NCBI GenBank assembly: GCA_017607445.1
Contig: JAEVHH010000002.1
Coordinates: forward strand, 5,548,001-5,612,000
Reading direction: 5' to 3'
Origin: Histoplasma ohiense
Taxonomy: Eukaryota > Ascomycota > Eurotiomycetes > Onygenales > Ajellomycetaceae
DNA length: 64,000 nucleotides
This document shows positions 12,410 through 24,242 of the stretch, in pieces. Each line of letters starts with the position of its first letter. Within the stretch, counting starts at the first letter, position 1. Both the position numbers and the translations under genes were made by a program. Under the pieces are notes generated by a model. The model had not been told where the DNA came from. It did not search any database and saw only the letters and a list, made by a program, of their open reading frames with translations.

Positions 12410-13460
12410 ATGGCTTCCGCCTCTCCCTCGGAAGCGCTGGCCGCACTCAAGCAAATAGCGCCCGACACTCACCTCTCAATTGTCAAAATCAGCGAACCCA
12501 TCTCTACTACAACAGACACAGCCAGTTCAACGCAGTCGCCATCCAATCGGCGTTCGGACGTATCAACAGATGCGTTTTACAATCCCACGCCCTCGTCATT
12601 AGAAGAGGATCTAACCCATTACAAGGTGCGTGGGTACTCCCACTCGGCATTTTAGCATGTGCAATTAGAGCAAAAGTAACCCCATAATCTGACTGAGTAT
12701 ATTATATGCCATCGAATTTAGGAACTTTTCTCGAAACTCCGCTTCTCATACATCGAGCAAGTCACGAAGGAAAAATTTCTGCGCGCTATTGTCGGTGACC
12801 CGCCTCTCGTTGTTGGCCATCATGAAAATATTGAGCTCGAGGCGGAGTTGGCGAAAGTGAAGGAAGAGCTACAACGGCGGAAGGAAGAAGTTAGACTAAT
12901 GATTGAGGAAATGGAGAAAATGGGGAGGGCGCTGGCTACGCGTAAAGCAACACTTTCCTTCGTCAACATTTATTGTTTCGTAAAGCTCTTTTATTGACGC
13001 CTCCTTTCTCCCGATTTTAGGATACAAGAAAGTCCAGCTCCAGATGACACAGCTATCAGATCTCCCTGCCTCAATAGAAGCCCTCGAAACCACGATATCT
13101 ACGCTACGCGAAGCGGCATCTCAAGGCCCGCACGCGTACCAGTCTGGCTCTGCTCTGTCTTCTTCTCAGACACTACCGTTACCAGCCACACTTGAACTCA
13201 TTGCGGAGCGGGAAGTGGAATTAGCTGCCCTAGACCGTCAACTGGCCTCGGTCAACTCGTCACTGCCACGGAGTACAAGGGAAGCTGACGCGATGGAGAG
13301 AGAATTGGCGAGACTGGAAAAGAAGAAGATTGAGAGTGTGGCACAGGCTAAGGAAGCTCAGAGAAAGAAGCAGGAAGGTGAGAGTGATGGGCTGGAAGAA
13401 ATGGGAAGGTGGTATAGAGGCGTGGAGAAGGGTTTGAAAGATTTAGTGGGAGTTGGATAA
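12410..13460 (+). CDS. SOS7: Kinetochore protein Sos7
   Basis: Three exons (12410-12625, 12722-12941, 13021-13460) give 291 residues. Intron 1 is GTGCGT...TTTAG and intron 2 is GTAAAG...TTTAG, and both keep phase. The signature is LEEDLTHYKELFSKLRFSYI, then EQVTKEKFLRAIVGDPPL and heptad-rich coiled coil (ELAKVKEELQRRKEEVRLMI). A long second coiled coil runs up to RYKKVQLQMTQL and ELARLEKKKIESVAQAKE. Sos7 is the fungal partner of Spc7/KNL1 in the outer kinetochore, where it helps the Mis12-Ndc80 network attach to microtubules. The length is close to the family norm. An in-frame ATG lies nine codons upstream (12383), but the one at 12410 begins the MASASPSEALAALKQ stretch. The stop is 259 bp from the convergent RPS9 stop. 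Confidence 0.85.
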
Positions 13461-13719
13461 GTGTGAAGCAGAATTTATTTTATTTTTGGGTGGTTATTCT
13501 CACAAAGTTTGAATGGTTTTATGGGCTGTTAATTTGAGCAGAGCAACGACTAGATTTATTAAATTAGGAGTCATTGGATTCATATTCACGTTAAATGGTT
13601 GAAAGGCTAGCTTTTTTGTATTGCCGTCAAATAATTTTGCAACTCGTCTAAGATCATACATCAGGGTATGCCAGATAGCAAAAAGCTCCCCCCTTTCAGA
13701 ATCAACTCCACGCACACAT

Positions 13720-14693
13720 TTACTCCTCGTCCTCTTCCTCCTCTTCTTCATCTCCCTTCTCACCAGCCTTGTTCTTCTTTCTGCGGACACGACCATGGCG
13801 TCCGCCACCGAACGGCGAGGTAAGAGCAAAATCAATGTGCTTCTGAGAGTCGAGACGGACGACAAAAGAAGGGACATTGACAATTTGCTTTCCAACACTG
13901 TAAAGCGTAAAAAAAGCGTCGGTCAGAGGGCGAACCACAATACCATGGATGGGGTTGAGTGGAGTAGACTCCAGGATTCTACACATACCGGATGTGGCGC
14001 TGCTTGATGAGGACACGAGCGTGATGGATAGACTTTGCCAAACCGAGCTGGTACACCTGGGTTTGAAGACGGCGCTCCAAGAAATCCTCGACCTTGAGAG
14101 CCAAGACGTAATCGAGCTTCATGCGGGATTCGTCGAGCACACCAACACGGACAAGACGGCGAATCAAGGCGTTACCCTCGAACAGGCGCTTAGGATCTTT
14201 CTCGTCAAGAGTGAGGAGCTCACTATATACCAAGTAAAACCGTATTAGCAGTGGTTCTTAATGTGATATAATAATCTTTGCTGAAGTGTCTGAGTGAGGT
14301 TCTCCATACCGAGCAGCACGTCGAATCTTGGACAAGGTAAGCTGAACACGCCAGACTTCGCGCTTGTTGCGGAGGCCATATTTGCCAATAATTTCCAATT
14401 CGGAGTCACTAGCGAGGGAATCATGTTAGGATATCTGACACAACGACATAAGCAGAGACAAGCTACTGCTCAGTGGCCTGAGGATACTAACAGACGTGCC
14501 GACTCGTATGCTACACAGAAAGAAAACACAATAGTCAGCATACTGATATATCTTCAAGGATAGTTAGCCAGTACATACGACGACGAGGGACCTTGTAGGT
14601 CTTGGAGTAGGAGCGCCTAAAAACATTTTAACAATTAGAGAATCGCCCATTTTATCCTGCACGAGTTAAGTATTCTAAAACTCACGGAGCCAT
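13720..14693 (-). CDS. RPS9: 40S ribosomal protein S9 (uS4)
   Basis: Six exons join in phase to 191 residues: 14686-14693, 14579-14616, 14492-14510, 14310-14408, 13989-14222 and 13720-13897. The first exon is only 8 nt (M-A-P...). The product reads MAPRSYSKTYKVPRRPYESA, then LDSELEIIGKYGLRNKREVW, the S4-type RNA-binding core (RLVRVGVLDESRMKLDYVLA, then KSIHHARVLIKQRHIRVGKQ), VPSFVVRLDSQKHIDFALTS and an acidic tail of Glu/Asp. uS4 binds 18S rRNA in the small-subunit body and helps decoding fidelity. The length is normal. The many tiny exons near the start are typical of fungal ribosomal protein genes. The gene shares a 320-bp divergent promoter with RPL21. Confidence 0.96.
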
Positions 14694-15013
14694 GATTGAC
14701 GATACGGCAGCACGATCCGGTTTGTCGAGGTTAGTGGAGAGGGGATTGTCGTTGTCGTTGTCGAGTTGAAAACGAGAGGAACAAAAGAATGATGCTTGAA
14801 TATTTGATGCTGAATGGAGCTCGCTTGGACATTGCGTGGGCGATTACTTGTTTTGGTCAGAATTAGGGTTTGAACCCGCACACGGTCTGGCTAAGCGAAA
14901 AAACCAACCATCGCAGCCCCCAACGACGACAAGCTTCACTTCAGTCGGTCAGTAGGAAGCAATCTCGACATCGACAATCGCCATCGCCATCTGACTACCT
15001 CATATCCGTCAAG
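14694..15013. promoter_or_regulatory. Bidirectional promoter of RPS9 and RPL21
   Basis: The 320 bp separate the starts of two ribosomal-protein genes that must be co-expressed. It carries one TAGGGTT box (14864-14870) and a run of CGACAATCGCCATCGCC-type repeats close to the RPL21 start. Confidence 0.7.
14864..14870. promoter_or_regulatory. Telo-box-like site TAGGGTT (AACCCTA on the other strand)
   Basis: Tbf1-type factors bind AACCCTA boxes in ribosomal-protein promoters of several fungi. The same heptamer occurs in the promoter shared by NOP16 and RPL37 in this window. The function is inferred from position only. Confidence 0.45.
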
Positions 15014-15763
15014 ATGGGTCACTCTCACGGTCTGAGATCTGGCACTCGGGTATGTTGTGTTCTTTTCCATTGCTCCGTTCGCAATCGATGCGTTACTAAC
15101 ATGAGGATTTGATATTTTGTAGTATGCCTTCTCCCGCGACTACAAGAAGCACGGCGTTATTCCTCTTTCCACTTATATGAGAGTTTACCGGTATGGAATG
15201 ATATATTTTTGTCGGGTTTAGATTTGAGAGATTTGGATCTGACTCCAGGTATAGGGTTGGTGACATCGTGGATATCAAAGTCAACGGAGCAGTTCAACAG
15301 GGGTCAGTACCAATTACGTCCTAAACCTCGAATCGCGGCCAATTGCTGCGTAGTCGATCGCTGTTATGAAGAGGCCCTTTGTCTACTCATAAAACTCTCT
15401 GGCGCTGATACATTTGGTGGTACATCTTATAGTATGCCATTCAAGGTCTACCACGGCAAGACCGGTGTTGTCTACAACGTGACAAAGTCCGCCGTTGGCG
15501 TCATCATCTACAAGCGCGTCGGAAATAGATATATGGAGAAGCGCGTCAACGTCCGCATCGAGCACGTTTCCCACTCCCGATCCAGAGAAGAGTTCCTCCG
15601 GCGAGTCAAGGAGAACGCTGTCAAAAGACGGAAAGCCAAGGAGGAGGGTATCCACATCCATCTGAAGAGACAACCAATCGGACCCCGGGAGGCAAGAACA
15701 GTAAGCACGGAGGGAAATATGCCAGAGACAATTACACCTATTGCATACGAGACGACTATCTAA
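15014..15763 (+). CDS. RPL21: 60S ribosomal protein L21 (eL21)
   Basis: Four exons (15014-15049, 15123-15190, 15255-15302, 15433-15763) give 160 residues, the normal size. The sequence begins MGHSHGLRSGTRYAFSRDYK and continues KHGVIPLSTYMRVYR, VGDIVDIKVNGAVQQGMPFK, VYHGKTGVVYNVTKSAVGVI and EHVSHSRSREEFLRRVKENA. It ends REARTVSTEGNMPETITPIA. eL21 sits at the central protuberance of the large subunit and contacts 5S and 25S rRNA. Intron 3 is the longest at 130 nt. The last exon is open upstream of its acceptor, so the frame alone would suggest a false longer first part. The gene is divergent from RPS9. Confidence 0.96.
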
Positions 15764-16702
15764 AAAAAAAACAAAAATCAATTATCCGTGTTGTATGGGT
15801 TTGGGATCCTGTTTTTTGCCCTTTTATGACTACTTTTCCTACTACATGTCACAGTGAAATAGCGCATTGCACTGGGCGGCGTGGAGGAACGCGGGCTCTA
15901 CATACGATATACGACGATATCAATCAGCGCAACAATAGACGCCGGGCATATTAGGAAATTAATTTTTCTTTTTTTTTGTTAATCAATGGAGCGATTCGTA
16001 CTTCCTCAGATTTCACTTCTTCGGCAGGGAGGGGCATTTCGCTATCTTACCATGATGTGCCGTGGCTAACTTCGGTATCTGGATTTTGCGATTCCGTTCA
16101 TTCGCGACTGATACTAGTAGCATTTAGGGGTGACTTCACTCACGTTCATCCAATCCACAAACAAGTAAAGTGGATCTCCTATAGCCTCGAGTCATGAAAC
16201 CCTATAGGCCAACATGTTTAGATGATAATTCCACAAGATACGTTGTATAGAAACCGGGTTTTCCACACTCCCCCGCTGTCTCCCATCAGAATCTGACACC
16301 ATTCAATGGATGAGGCTTATTTCTCACTTGAGCTTCTCGGAATAATGAAATTCCGATATAGAGTGCAACATAAACGATATGTGCGGTACACTAGTCCGTG
16401 ATAGGAAATTTACAACATCCATGATGACTGGAATGGTCACGTGCAAGGAACCTGATCGGGGCGGCGTAACCAATAGAGCGGCCCAATAGAGAACGAGTGT
16501 AATAAAAAAACTCAGGTCGATAACGATGATCAATGGAAGCATTTCACTGATATTGAGAGAACATTCTCCCTACCATGATAACGAAGGAGTTTTCGTATTT
16601 CTAATTTCTTTTTTATTTCTTGTGTCCTTTTCTGTTTTCTCCACGGTGTCCTCGATGCAAATCATTTGATTTGTGAGCGATAATTCCGAACCTCCCCTCA
16701 CC
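15764..16702. other. Spacer between RPL21 and RIM2, 0.9 kb
   Basis: This should hold the RPL21 3' UTR and the RIM2 promoter. One small hydrophobic frame on the minus strand (16324-16542) is listed separately; otherwise I see nothing. Confidence 0.45.
16324..16542 (-). CDS. Possible small hydrophobic protein, unsupported
   Basis: An uninterrupted 72-codon frame starts at a real ATG with a strongly hydrophobic first 25 residues (MLPLIIVIDLSFFITLVLYW), followed by a mixed segment. No family is recognised and no intron or promoter evidence supports it. It could be chance. Confidence 0.2.
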   Translation of the reverse strand: MLPLIIVIDLSFFITLVLYWAALLVTPPRSGSLHVTIPVIMDVVNFLSRTSVPHISFMLHSISEFHYSEKLK

Positions 16703-18070
16703 ATGTACTCCTCACATTCCCAGGATCCTACGAGGTGCGCTCGCATTGAAAATGAGAAGCAAGGTTCGCGACAGTCTATAATGATACAGCAGGGGGAAGC
16801 TGACGATGTGGGAGTTTCTCCTCGACCAACGGAGAAGCCGGATGCGAGATCTTGGGCCCACTTCGTGGCCGGAGGGTATGTGAATATCAGACTCCGTTTT
16901 AGTAAATACTCAGATTATTTTAATGTCAATATCGAAAATGGAAGTTGTTAACCCAGCCCTAAATAGGATCGGCGGGATGACTGCGGCTACTGTTACCAGT
17001 CCCCTAGATGTCCTAAGAACGCGTCTTCAATCAGACTTCTACCAAGCCCAACTCCGTGCGCTGCGCCACGCACACCCCTTGCCTCAATCAACATCCATCC
17101 TGACCCTCCCCCGAAGCGCCCTACTACATTTCACGGAAACTCTTCAAATGCTTAGGTCGATTCATATCCATGAGGGATGGCGAGGCTTGTTCAAAGGCCT
17201 AGGACCCAACTTAGTAGGCGTAGTCCCAGCGAGGGCGATCAGCTTCTATGCTTACGGAAATGGCAAACGTCTATTAAACGAGTATTTCGAGTATGACCCG
17301 GCCACTTCGCCGGTGGGTATTCACTTGACAGCCGCGGCGATGGCTGGTATTGCCACAGGAACAGCCACAAATCCAATCTGGCTAGTTAAGACGCGGCTGC
17401 AACTCGACAAGGCCAATGCTTCCAACGTACCTGGCAGAGGGCGCCAGTACAAAAACAGCTGGGACTGTATCAAACAGACTGTGCGCCACGAAGGAATTCG
17501 AGGGCTCTATCGTGGACTTTCCGCATCGTATCTCGGAGTCACCGAGAGCACGGTCCAGTGGGTGATGTATGAGCAGATGAAAAGGATACTCGCTGCAAGG
17601 GAGGCGCGCTTGCTTGCTGATCCGACGCATGTACCGAGTTTGGTCGATGATGTTGAGGTCTGGGTAGGGAAACTGTTTGCCGCGGGTTTCGCTAAGTTCT
17701 TCGCTGCTGCTGCCACGTATCCTCACGAAGTTGTACGCACCAGGCTGCGGTTGGCTCCCACGGTATCAGTTTCGGGGGGCAAGGCGCAGATGAAGTATAC
17801 CGGGTTGGTCCAGTGCTTCCGGCTGATCTTCAAAGAGGAGGGTATTGCAGGCCTGTATGGGGGCTTAACGCCTCACCTACTACGAGTTGTACCGAGCGCT
17901 GCTATCATGTTTGGAATGTGAGTTTTGGGCAACCACCCACTTTCGCTGCATTGCAGTTTGCTCTTTTTGTTCTTCCAAGTCCCAAGCCCATTTGTTTCAT
18001 TTTCTGCTAACATTCTCACCCAAACCCTAGGTATGAAGTGCTCCTGCGGCTCTTTGGTGCCACAGCATGA
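16703..18070 (+). CDS. RIM2: Mitochondrial pyrimidine-nucleotide carrier, Rim2/SLC25A33-36 type
   Basis: Three exons (16703-16875, 16967-17917, 18031-18070) join in phase to 387 residues. Three mitochondrial-carrier repeats are visible with their signatures PLDVLRTR (about residues 70-77), NPIWLVKTR (193-201) and YPHEVVRTR (309-317). The expected glycine turns GWRGLFKGLGPNLVGVVPAR, GIRGLYRGL and GIAGLYGGLTPHLLRVVPS follow. The tryptophan in NPIW and the WAHFVAGGIGGM lead-in point to the Rim2 branch, which exchanges pyrimidine (deoxy)nucleotides across the inner membrane for mitochondrial DNA and RNA synthesis. The last exon encodes only YEVLLRLFGATA. The first ATG (16703) was chosen, since the frame upstream has only a GTG. 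Confidence 0.88.
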
Positions 18071-19627
18071 ATACTCGCCAATTTAATACCCACCCACTCG
18101 TCGCCAGATCTGCAGTCTTTCTCTCGCAAAACTGCTTCGATAATACCTCGTCCAAACGGGCGGCATGGCAACACCCCCTCTTTACTGATTTTTCACCGCC
18201 ATCCAAATCCCCACTTAGTGTGTTTGCATTTCTCCAAGGCGCTTAGGGTTTATAATAGACATATAAAGAATCCTCCAGTAAGTAATGGTTTATTGTGCTG
18301 AGAGGCTAGATTTTCAAGGGAACCACAGCCTGTGGATCCTGATCCTTTATGCCTTTTTTTACCTTTTGGGAATCTTCCCTTTTTTCGTTCTACTTGGATA
18401 AAGTGTGTATTTTTGTTCTGTATTTTTGTGTTATTATTTTCACTTGAAAGCAACGGGGCCGGATGGGGTTAAAATATTCATTCTGGATGCAATCTTTTGT
18501 ATTATTTATGGGAAGGGTTGTTGGGGCGTTCTTTTGGGAATTGGGTGGTTTATCCTATATTGTTGCTTTCTTTCTTTTTGCTTCTCTTTTCTTTTTTTTC
18601 TCCTGTACAACTTGTCCCCTCTATTTCAAGCGGCGAGGGCCCAACCGCTCCAACCTGATGTACGATACATGACACTTGTAGCTATGTAGCCACGCATTTA
18701 TTTCATTCACATCGCATTCAACGCACAGTACCTCAATTAAATCCCTTAGAAGGCCCGCCTCGATACCTATGCGAACATTCCTCTCCTTCGGAGGGTCGAA
18801 CATGATCTACGCCTTTCCATCATCCCTTTTCTATTCGTCCAATGGTCAGGCTACTGTGGGTGCAGCGCCAGCTGTCAAGGCAAGCGCCGCATTATGGCGC
18901 CAACGACTCCTGGATCGGAGGAATGAAATTGCTAGCGCTGCGTGTGCTTGGCATGGGATAAGTGGAGGCTCTTGACACAAAAAATACCGGATTCTTGGCG
19001 ATAGAACTACAGAGTATCGCAGGACAGTGCTAGTATGGCCAACAGTGAGCTATCATCTTTTCGGGTTTTATCACATCTATCACTGAAGAGTTTGAAAACC
19101 GTTCTGTCAAGATCGAGTACACGGTTCAGCTCGACATTATTTCCAGCTTGACGCAAGTGCCTTTAACGTCAGCTAGTTACTGGATCTACACCCGCCTGCA
19201 ACTTCTAAAATGCGCGGATAGCTATATTGTCAGTGCAGGCACTAGCAAATTGCTCCCAGAGTCACAGCCAGATCTCGCATTGATTATCTTGGAAGGGGAT
19301 GTTTCATCCCTCTGTTCGGCTCAGAAAAAAAATGAAAATTTAGAGACAGGAAATCTTTTCTGTCGCCGTTTTCCTGCATCTGATTAAACACGTGATACAC
19401 CTGTTGGGGTTTGGATTGGTTCGTTCCCTCTGATACCAGCATGGCGCTGGTGTGAGAGAGTCAATAATTTTCCCTTCCAACAACACCGCCAGCATATGTT
19501 TCCTCCTGCTTCCCGTCTTGTAAATTTTGAACATTTATCAGTTACAGTCCACCTTACTTCAGATAGCCGAGCCTCCTAACATTGCGATCAGAGCAAAAAT
19601 CGATCTTGATGCCAGAATCTGCCGCTG
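18071..19627. other. Gene-free spacer, 1.6 kb
   Basis: T-rich patches lie at about 18350-18620. I see no coding unit or RNA gene. Confidence 0.45.
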
Positions 19628-21509
19628 ATGGTCAAAGAAATCCTTGAAACTTTTCACATTATCAGTCGACACTATGTACCTCGTTTCCGAGTCTGCCAGA
19701 CTACATTCCGCAGTATGTCTGCGGGTCGCTCGCTGGCCTGCTACTCCCCCTTATCGTGTGAGTTTGCTACTACTGAAAACATGCAGTTCAGCGGTGTTAA
19801 TCTGATACAGCACTGAGTCCGGACCATGAATTTTTTCGTTATACGCGTGACCGATTCATTCAAAATGAAGCTCATGAAATGGCGCAGCGATACATCCACT
19901 TTGACGTTAAGGAGTTAGCCCATGTTGGGGCGGCGGCTGTTGGTGCCAAATCTTGCCTCAACATCGAGAAGTACCTTGATGGCATGTACAATAAAGCTTT
20001 CCTACTTACTCTGGACAATGGCATGCAAGCCGTGGCAAAGATTCCTAATCCTAATGCTGGCCTTCCTCACCTTACTACTGCCAGTGAAGTAGCGACAATG
20101 GAATTTGTATGTACCTATGCTTCACACCAACTATTGAGTCCCTGTTGATCTATTGTTGATAGGTGCGCAGCGTATGCAAAACTCCTGTTCCCCAAGTATA
20201 TTCATGGAACTCGAGGCCAAATTCTGTAGGCGCAGAGTATATCATTATGGAGAAGGTTCCCGGCGTGCCGCTAGATTCAGTCTGGCCTCGCATGGAAATC
20301 GGAGACCGCCTTGAAGTAGTAAAAACTATTGCTCGGTACCAAGAAGAGTGGATGTCTATTTCATTTGATCACTTTGGTGGCCTGTACTTTACCCAAGACC
20401 TTGATGGAATTAGGCATCAAAGTATGTCTTACGAAAAAGGAGGGGTCACACTATTGGATGAGAGATTTGCCATTGGGCCATCCACGGGCAGAGAGAGAGT
20501 TAGCCATGGGAGGAGTACTGTTCAATTTGACCGTGGACCATGTAAGTCCCTCCATTATGAGTTGTGACGCCCTCAAACTAAGAGAACATAGGGTCGACAG
20601 TGGTAGAGTACCTTACAGCAATAGGCCGTCAAGAGATCGCCTGTGTGAAAGCGCTCCCGAATTTACCCAAATCACCAATGGCGTTGTACGGTCCAGGGAC
20701 GTACCGGCCCACAAGGGCAAGGAAACTCAAAGCTCTAGAGCTCTATCTCACCATGATCAAATATCTCTGTTCAGTTGACCGATCTATAACATCATCATGT
20801 CTCTGGCACGATGATCTTCACGGCGAAAACATCTTTGTGGACCCTAAATCCCCTACAGAAATCGTCGGAATCATTGACTGGCAATCCACTGAGCTAGCTC
20901 CGTTATTTCATCATGCACGCCAGCCTCACCTTCTGGATTACGACGGCCCCCAACTTCATGGTCTCGAAAGGCCTAAGTTGCCCGAGGATCTACTCAAGCT
21001 GGACATTGAAGCTCAAAAGGAAGCCAAAGCTCTATATAACAAGCAAGCCTTATCTTCATTATACAGAACTTTTGTCTATAAAAGAAACCCACGGCTACAC
21101 CGCGTGCTAGAATACAGAGAAAGTCCTAACTTTGACCTCCTACTCCTTGCTCGAAATTTACTGATCGATCTACCTTGCTCGGATTGTTGAATTAGAGGAC
21201 ACATGGGCTGACCTTCCTGGCGTTGTGACCTCAGAACGCAAAGATTGTCCGTACCCGTTCTACTTTTCTGATGACGAAAAAGCAGAGATTAAAAGAGATA
21301 TGAATGGATCATTACTTGGTATGCAAGCAATGCAATGCATCAAGGACAGCCTTGGAGATTTGTTTCCGGAGCAAGGCATTGTGAGGCCAGAGCAGTATGA
21401 GGAGGCCAAGGATGCTCTGTGTCAGGCCAAGGAATTCATCATACGAGAATTCGCCCGAAACAAAAATGAAGAGAAGGCATGGGAGGAAGAGTGGCCATTC
21501 AGCAGTTGA
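19628..21509 (+). pseudogene. APH/AIM9-type phosphotransferase gene with a frameshift near its 3' end
   Basis: Exons 19628-19757, 19811-20106, 20163-20541 and 20592 onward join in phase. A possible presequence (exon 1) is followed by LSPDHEFFRYTRDRFIQNEA, YNKAFLLTLDNGMQAVAKIP (ATP-site strand), AEYIIMEKVPGVPLDSVW, FGGLYFTQDL and FDRGPWSTVVEYLTAIGRQE. The kinase core has SSCLWHDDLHGENIFVD (catalytic loop) and IIDWQSTELAP (Mg-binding DW). This is the fungal aminoglycoside-phosphotransferase fold group that includes Aim9, some members of which are mitochondrial. After LLLARNLLIDLP the frame ends at 21190, but the family continues with ARIVELEDTWADLPGV. That is found at once in the next frame and runs to 21509 (KDSLGDLFPEQGIVRPEQY, ending EEEWPFSS). 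No intron fits, so a small deletion of 8 nt (or 8+3n) near 21166-21175 is likely. The gene is broken, or the assembly has an error here. Confidence 0.75.
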
Positions 21510-23078
21510 TGCGAAGATTATATCTCTTTGGGATCAAGATAGTTGGTTGGATGAGCGGACAAATGTGATATCTAAGGTGCTGATGTAGAGGCTTGTTAAC
21601 TCTTGGTTCATTCCCGTTTTACTGGGATTGAGATCTCCCATGTTTGGTGCTGCCAGGATACTATCTGAATGGTGAATGCCTGTTTTTGGTGGCAAGGCGT
21701 AAGATGCGATTGGTTGGGCTGGCCAGGCCTTGAAGTGTCAATGGAGCAGTCGGGATGATAGGTGGGAAGTGAGGGCATGCAGTGAATGCACTTTGACCCT
21801 CGTGAGGGGTTGCGCCGTGAGGTACATTGAAGGGGTGCTCTCCAGACGTCAGTCCTGGTTGTCCATTCATCATCCATCCACCTATGAAACCCCATTCTTG
21901 GTAAGTGAGACGGTGCTCCGAATATACTTCGCGTGCTAAGAGCCGTCGTGATTGCCTCACAGCACACCAGCAGAGAATATCAAACCTATTAAATCATTGT
22001 CATCCGACAATATGAGCCGCCAAGTAACTGACTCCCTTAAACGGCTCCGGAACTGGGTGTTTGCTGCTCCTTCCCGGCATTGCCGGCACCCGAGCGGCCC
22101 CTACGCAAAGCGGCAATAATGACACCAGCATCGGCGGCCGTCTTGACCATGGCGAGACCTACGAGAAGGATGGAAAGCGATAAGCGATATAAATTCCAGA
22201 TAAACAAAAACGCCGACAATCCAACTCTGAGACAATTTGCAAACCAAGACAGCCACCGGGTTTGGGCCCAGGCGGACCTGGAAATAGGCGCGACACCCGA
22301 CAAAGAAGCCGTGGAAAAACTGTATGGCAGATGGCAGCTGGAGCGTGTGCCCTGCCAATGTGATTCTGGGTTGCTGTTCTTTCCTTGTGTTTTACCGTGT
22401 GATGGTTCATGCCGAAATCGCAACTCATCGGATTATACACATAAACAGTCTTGCTTGTAAGGTTTTCTGTAATTCCATTCTCTACAAAGGTCTTATCAAA
22501 ATTATTCATCATACGCAGTGTCTTTCCAACGCCAATCCAGCTCCACCAGTCCAACTGACCACACTTGTCGAGGTGAAATGACCTGGTCCTTATGGGGCAT
22601 ATACTTGAACTGAGTGTTCAAAAAAGCCGAACAGGGTTCAAATTTTCGGTCAGAAAAACTGTAGGAAGATAACATTGTTGTGTTGTTATTACCTAGCACA
22701 ATAATAGGTTGAGTGGCACGTGCCTAGGGTAGCCATAGTAATGCCTATCAAGGTTAGCGTCATGGGTTGATCCTAACCCTCTGGTTGTTGAAATATTGAA
22801 TATTTAACTATTGGGCCAGATGTATACCCTGTATTGTTCTCCATCTACGCTGCGTAGATTCGTTTTCGAATCTTTTCTCTCCCAAGGCCTTCAGATAGCG
22901 TCCTTTCATCACTGCAAGATGGTGATTGAGATCCCATAGGTTCTTTCATTCCACTTTTCGTTCATGCGCGTTACAAAATCCATTTCCAGGCACGGAGATC
23001 CTCATGCATGCAATATCCGCCCATCTCGCCTTCTTCCAATAATAATACCCACAAGTCAACCATGGTGCGTCCATAAGC

Positions 23079-23166
23079 GAAAAGGAAGAAAAAAAGAAAG
23101 TTTTTTTTTTTTTTCTTTCTTTCTTTCTCTTTTTTCTCTCTCTCTCTCTCTTTTTTTTTTTTTTTT
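23079..23166. repeat. Purine run followed by pyrimidine run (A/G then T/C)
   Basis: About 22 purines switch to 66 pyrimidines made of T runs, CTTT units and (CT)n. The two halves are partly complementary and could fold. Confidence 0.7.
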
Positions 23167-24222
23167 GTAGTGGTGACGTAGCAAGCAGCCAACTAATTGT
23201 GGCCGAAAAGAAGAGCAACTCGCGTGTCACAGCACTTAATGCAGACGATGGATGATCGGTTAATCTCCTCATGAAGGGGGGAAATTTTTTCTTCTTTTTC
23301 TTTTTCTTCAAACAGCCAGTGAGTAAGCGCCAGCCGCTCGAAACATGCATTGCATGGTGCGGTAACATTGACAGCAGGAAGACGATGATTTTCCATACCA
23401 AAAAAAAAAAAAATGAATTTTTTGTCTTCCGGTGAGCTCTGCTAACTGTTCCGCAGGACTTTACGCGTGGTGATCACCCAAGGCTTATTTTGTACGTTTC
23501 CGTTCTCAAAGCCAAAGGCGTTTCAAGGAAATACGACAAGCGGGTGAGAAGTGGTCTACACTAACCAGAAAAAAAAAAGAAAAAGAAAAGAAAATATCTG
23601 GGAGGACGGGTTGTTGATACTGATGCTGCCTTGCATAACCTTTCGAAGTCGTCGTTTTTTACCAAAACGTGTGGACTTCTCAGGCAGCTACGGGGCACTC
23701 ATTTATCTCTCATTCAAACCAGAGCCCAGAAGAAACCATATTTTTACATGGTTTACTTTCGAAATATCCCGAGGCGACCAATGGGTTCACCTCCTCTCTT
23801 TTTTTTCCTTTTTATCAGAGAGAAACCAAATACTCTAACTACCAGTCTGGAAGTCTGAGGATGCCATTGCCTGCAGGGAGCCGGAACGCTAATGCCATTC
23901 TGAGGAGGGTCACTGCACGAAGGTCCTCAAACGATTGATCCAAAATACCGGGGCGGGGTTGCTTCCTAACACTGTTTACAATGGTGCATATGACGTTCCA
24001 TCGTGGCGCATCGAATATTTGATTCCGACCGCTTTGCTTTCCGTTTTGCGCTCTCCCGGCGTCATGTTTGGACTTTTCAAGAGCATTGACGCAGTACAAT
24101 TGCCAAATGGAAACTCCAAGAACGCATCCGCTTTTACCTGGAAGGGTAATTTTTAATGACGAGCAAACCGTATTAATGAAGCCAGTTGTCTTCCTAACCT
24201 AGCTTAAAGATTGGTGTGTATT

Positions 24223-24242
24223 GGGGGAGGGGGAGGGGGAGG
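24223..24242 (+). repeat. G-rich run (GGGGGA)3GG, quadruplex-capable
   Basis: There are three consecutive G5 blocks separated by single A, then GG. This meets the usual four-tract G-quadruplex pattern when the long blocks are divided. Confidence 0.6.

Noticed and set aside
15209..15432. Plus-strand frame reading through RPL21 introns 2 and 3
   Set aside because: It is an open intron. The spliced chain gives the exact conserved RPL21 sequence.
22037..22460. Overlapping 126-131 codon frames on both strands
   Set aside because: Neither reading has a recognised domain or splice support. The hydrophobic minus frame could be chance in GC-richer sequence.
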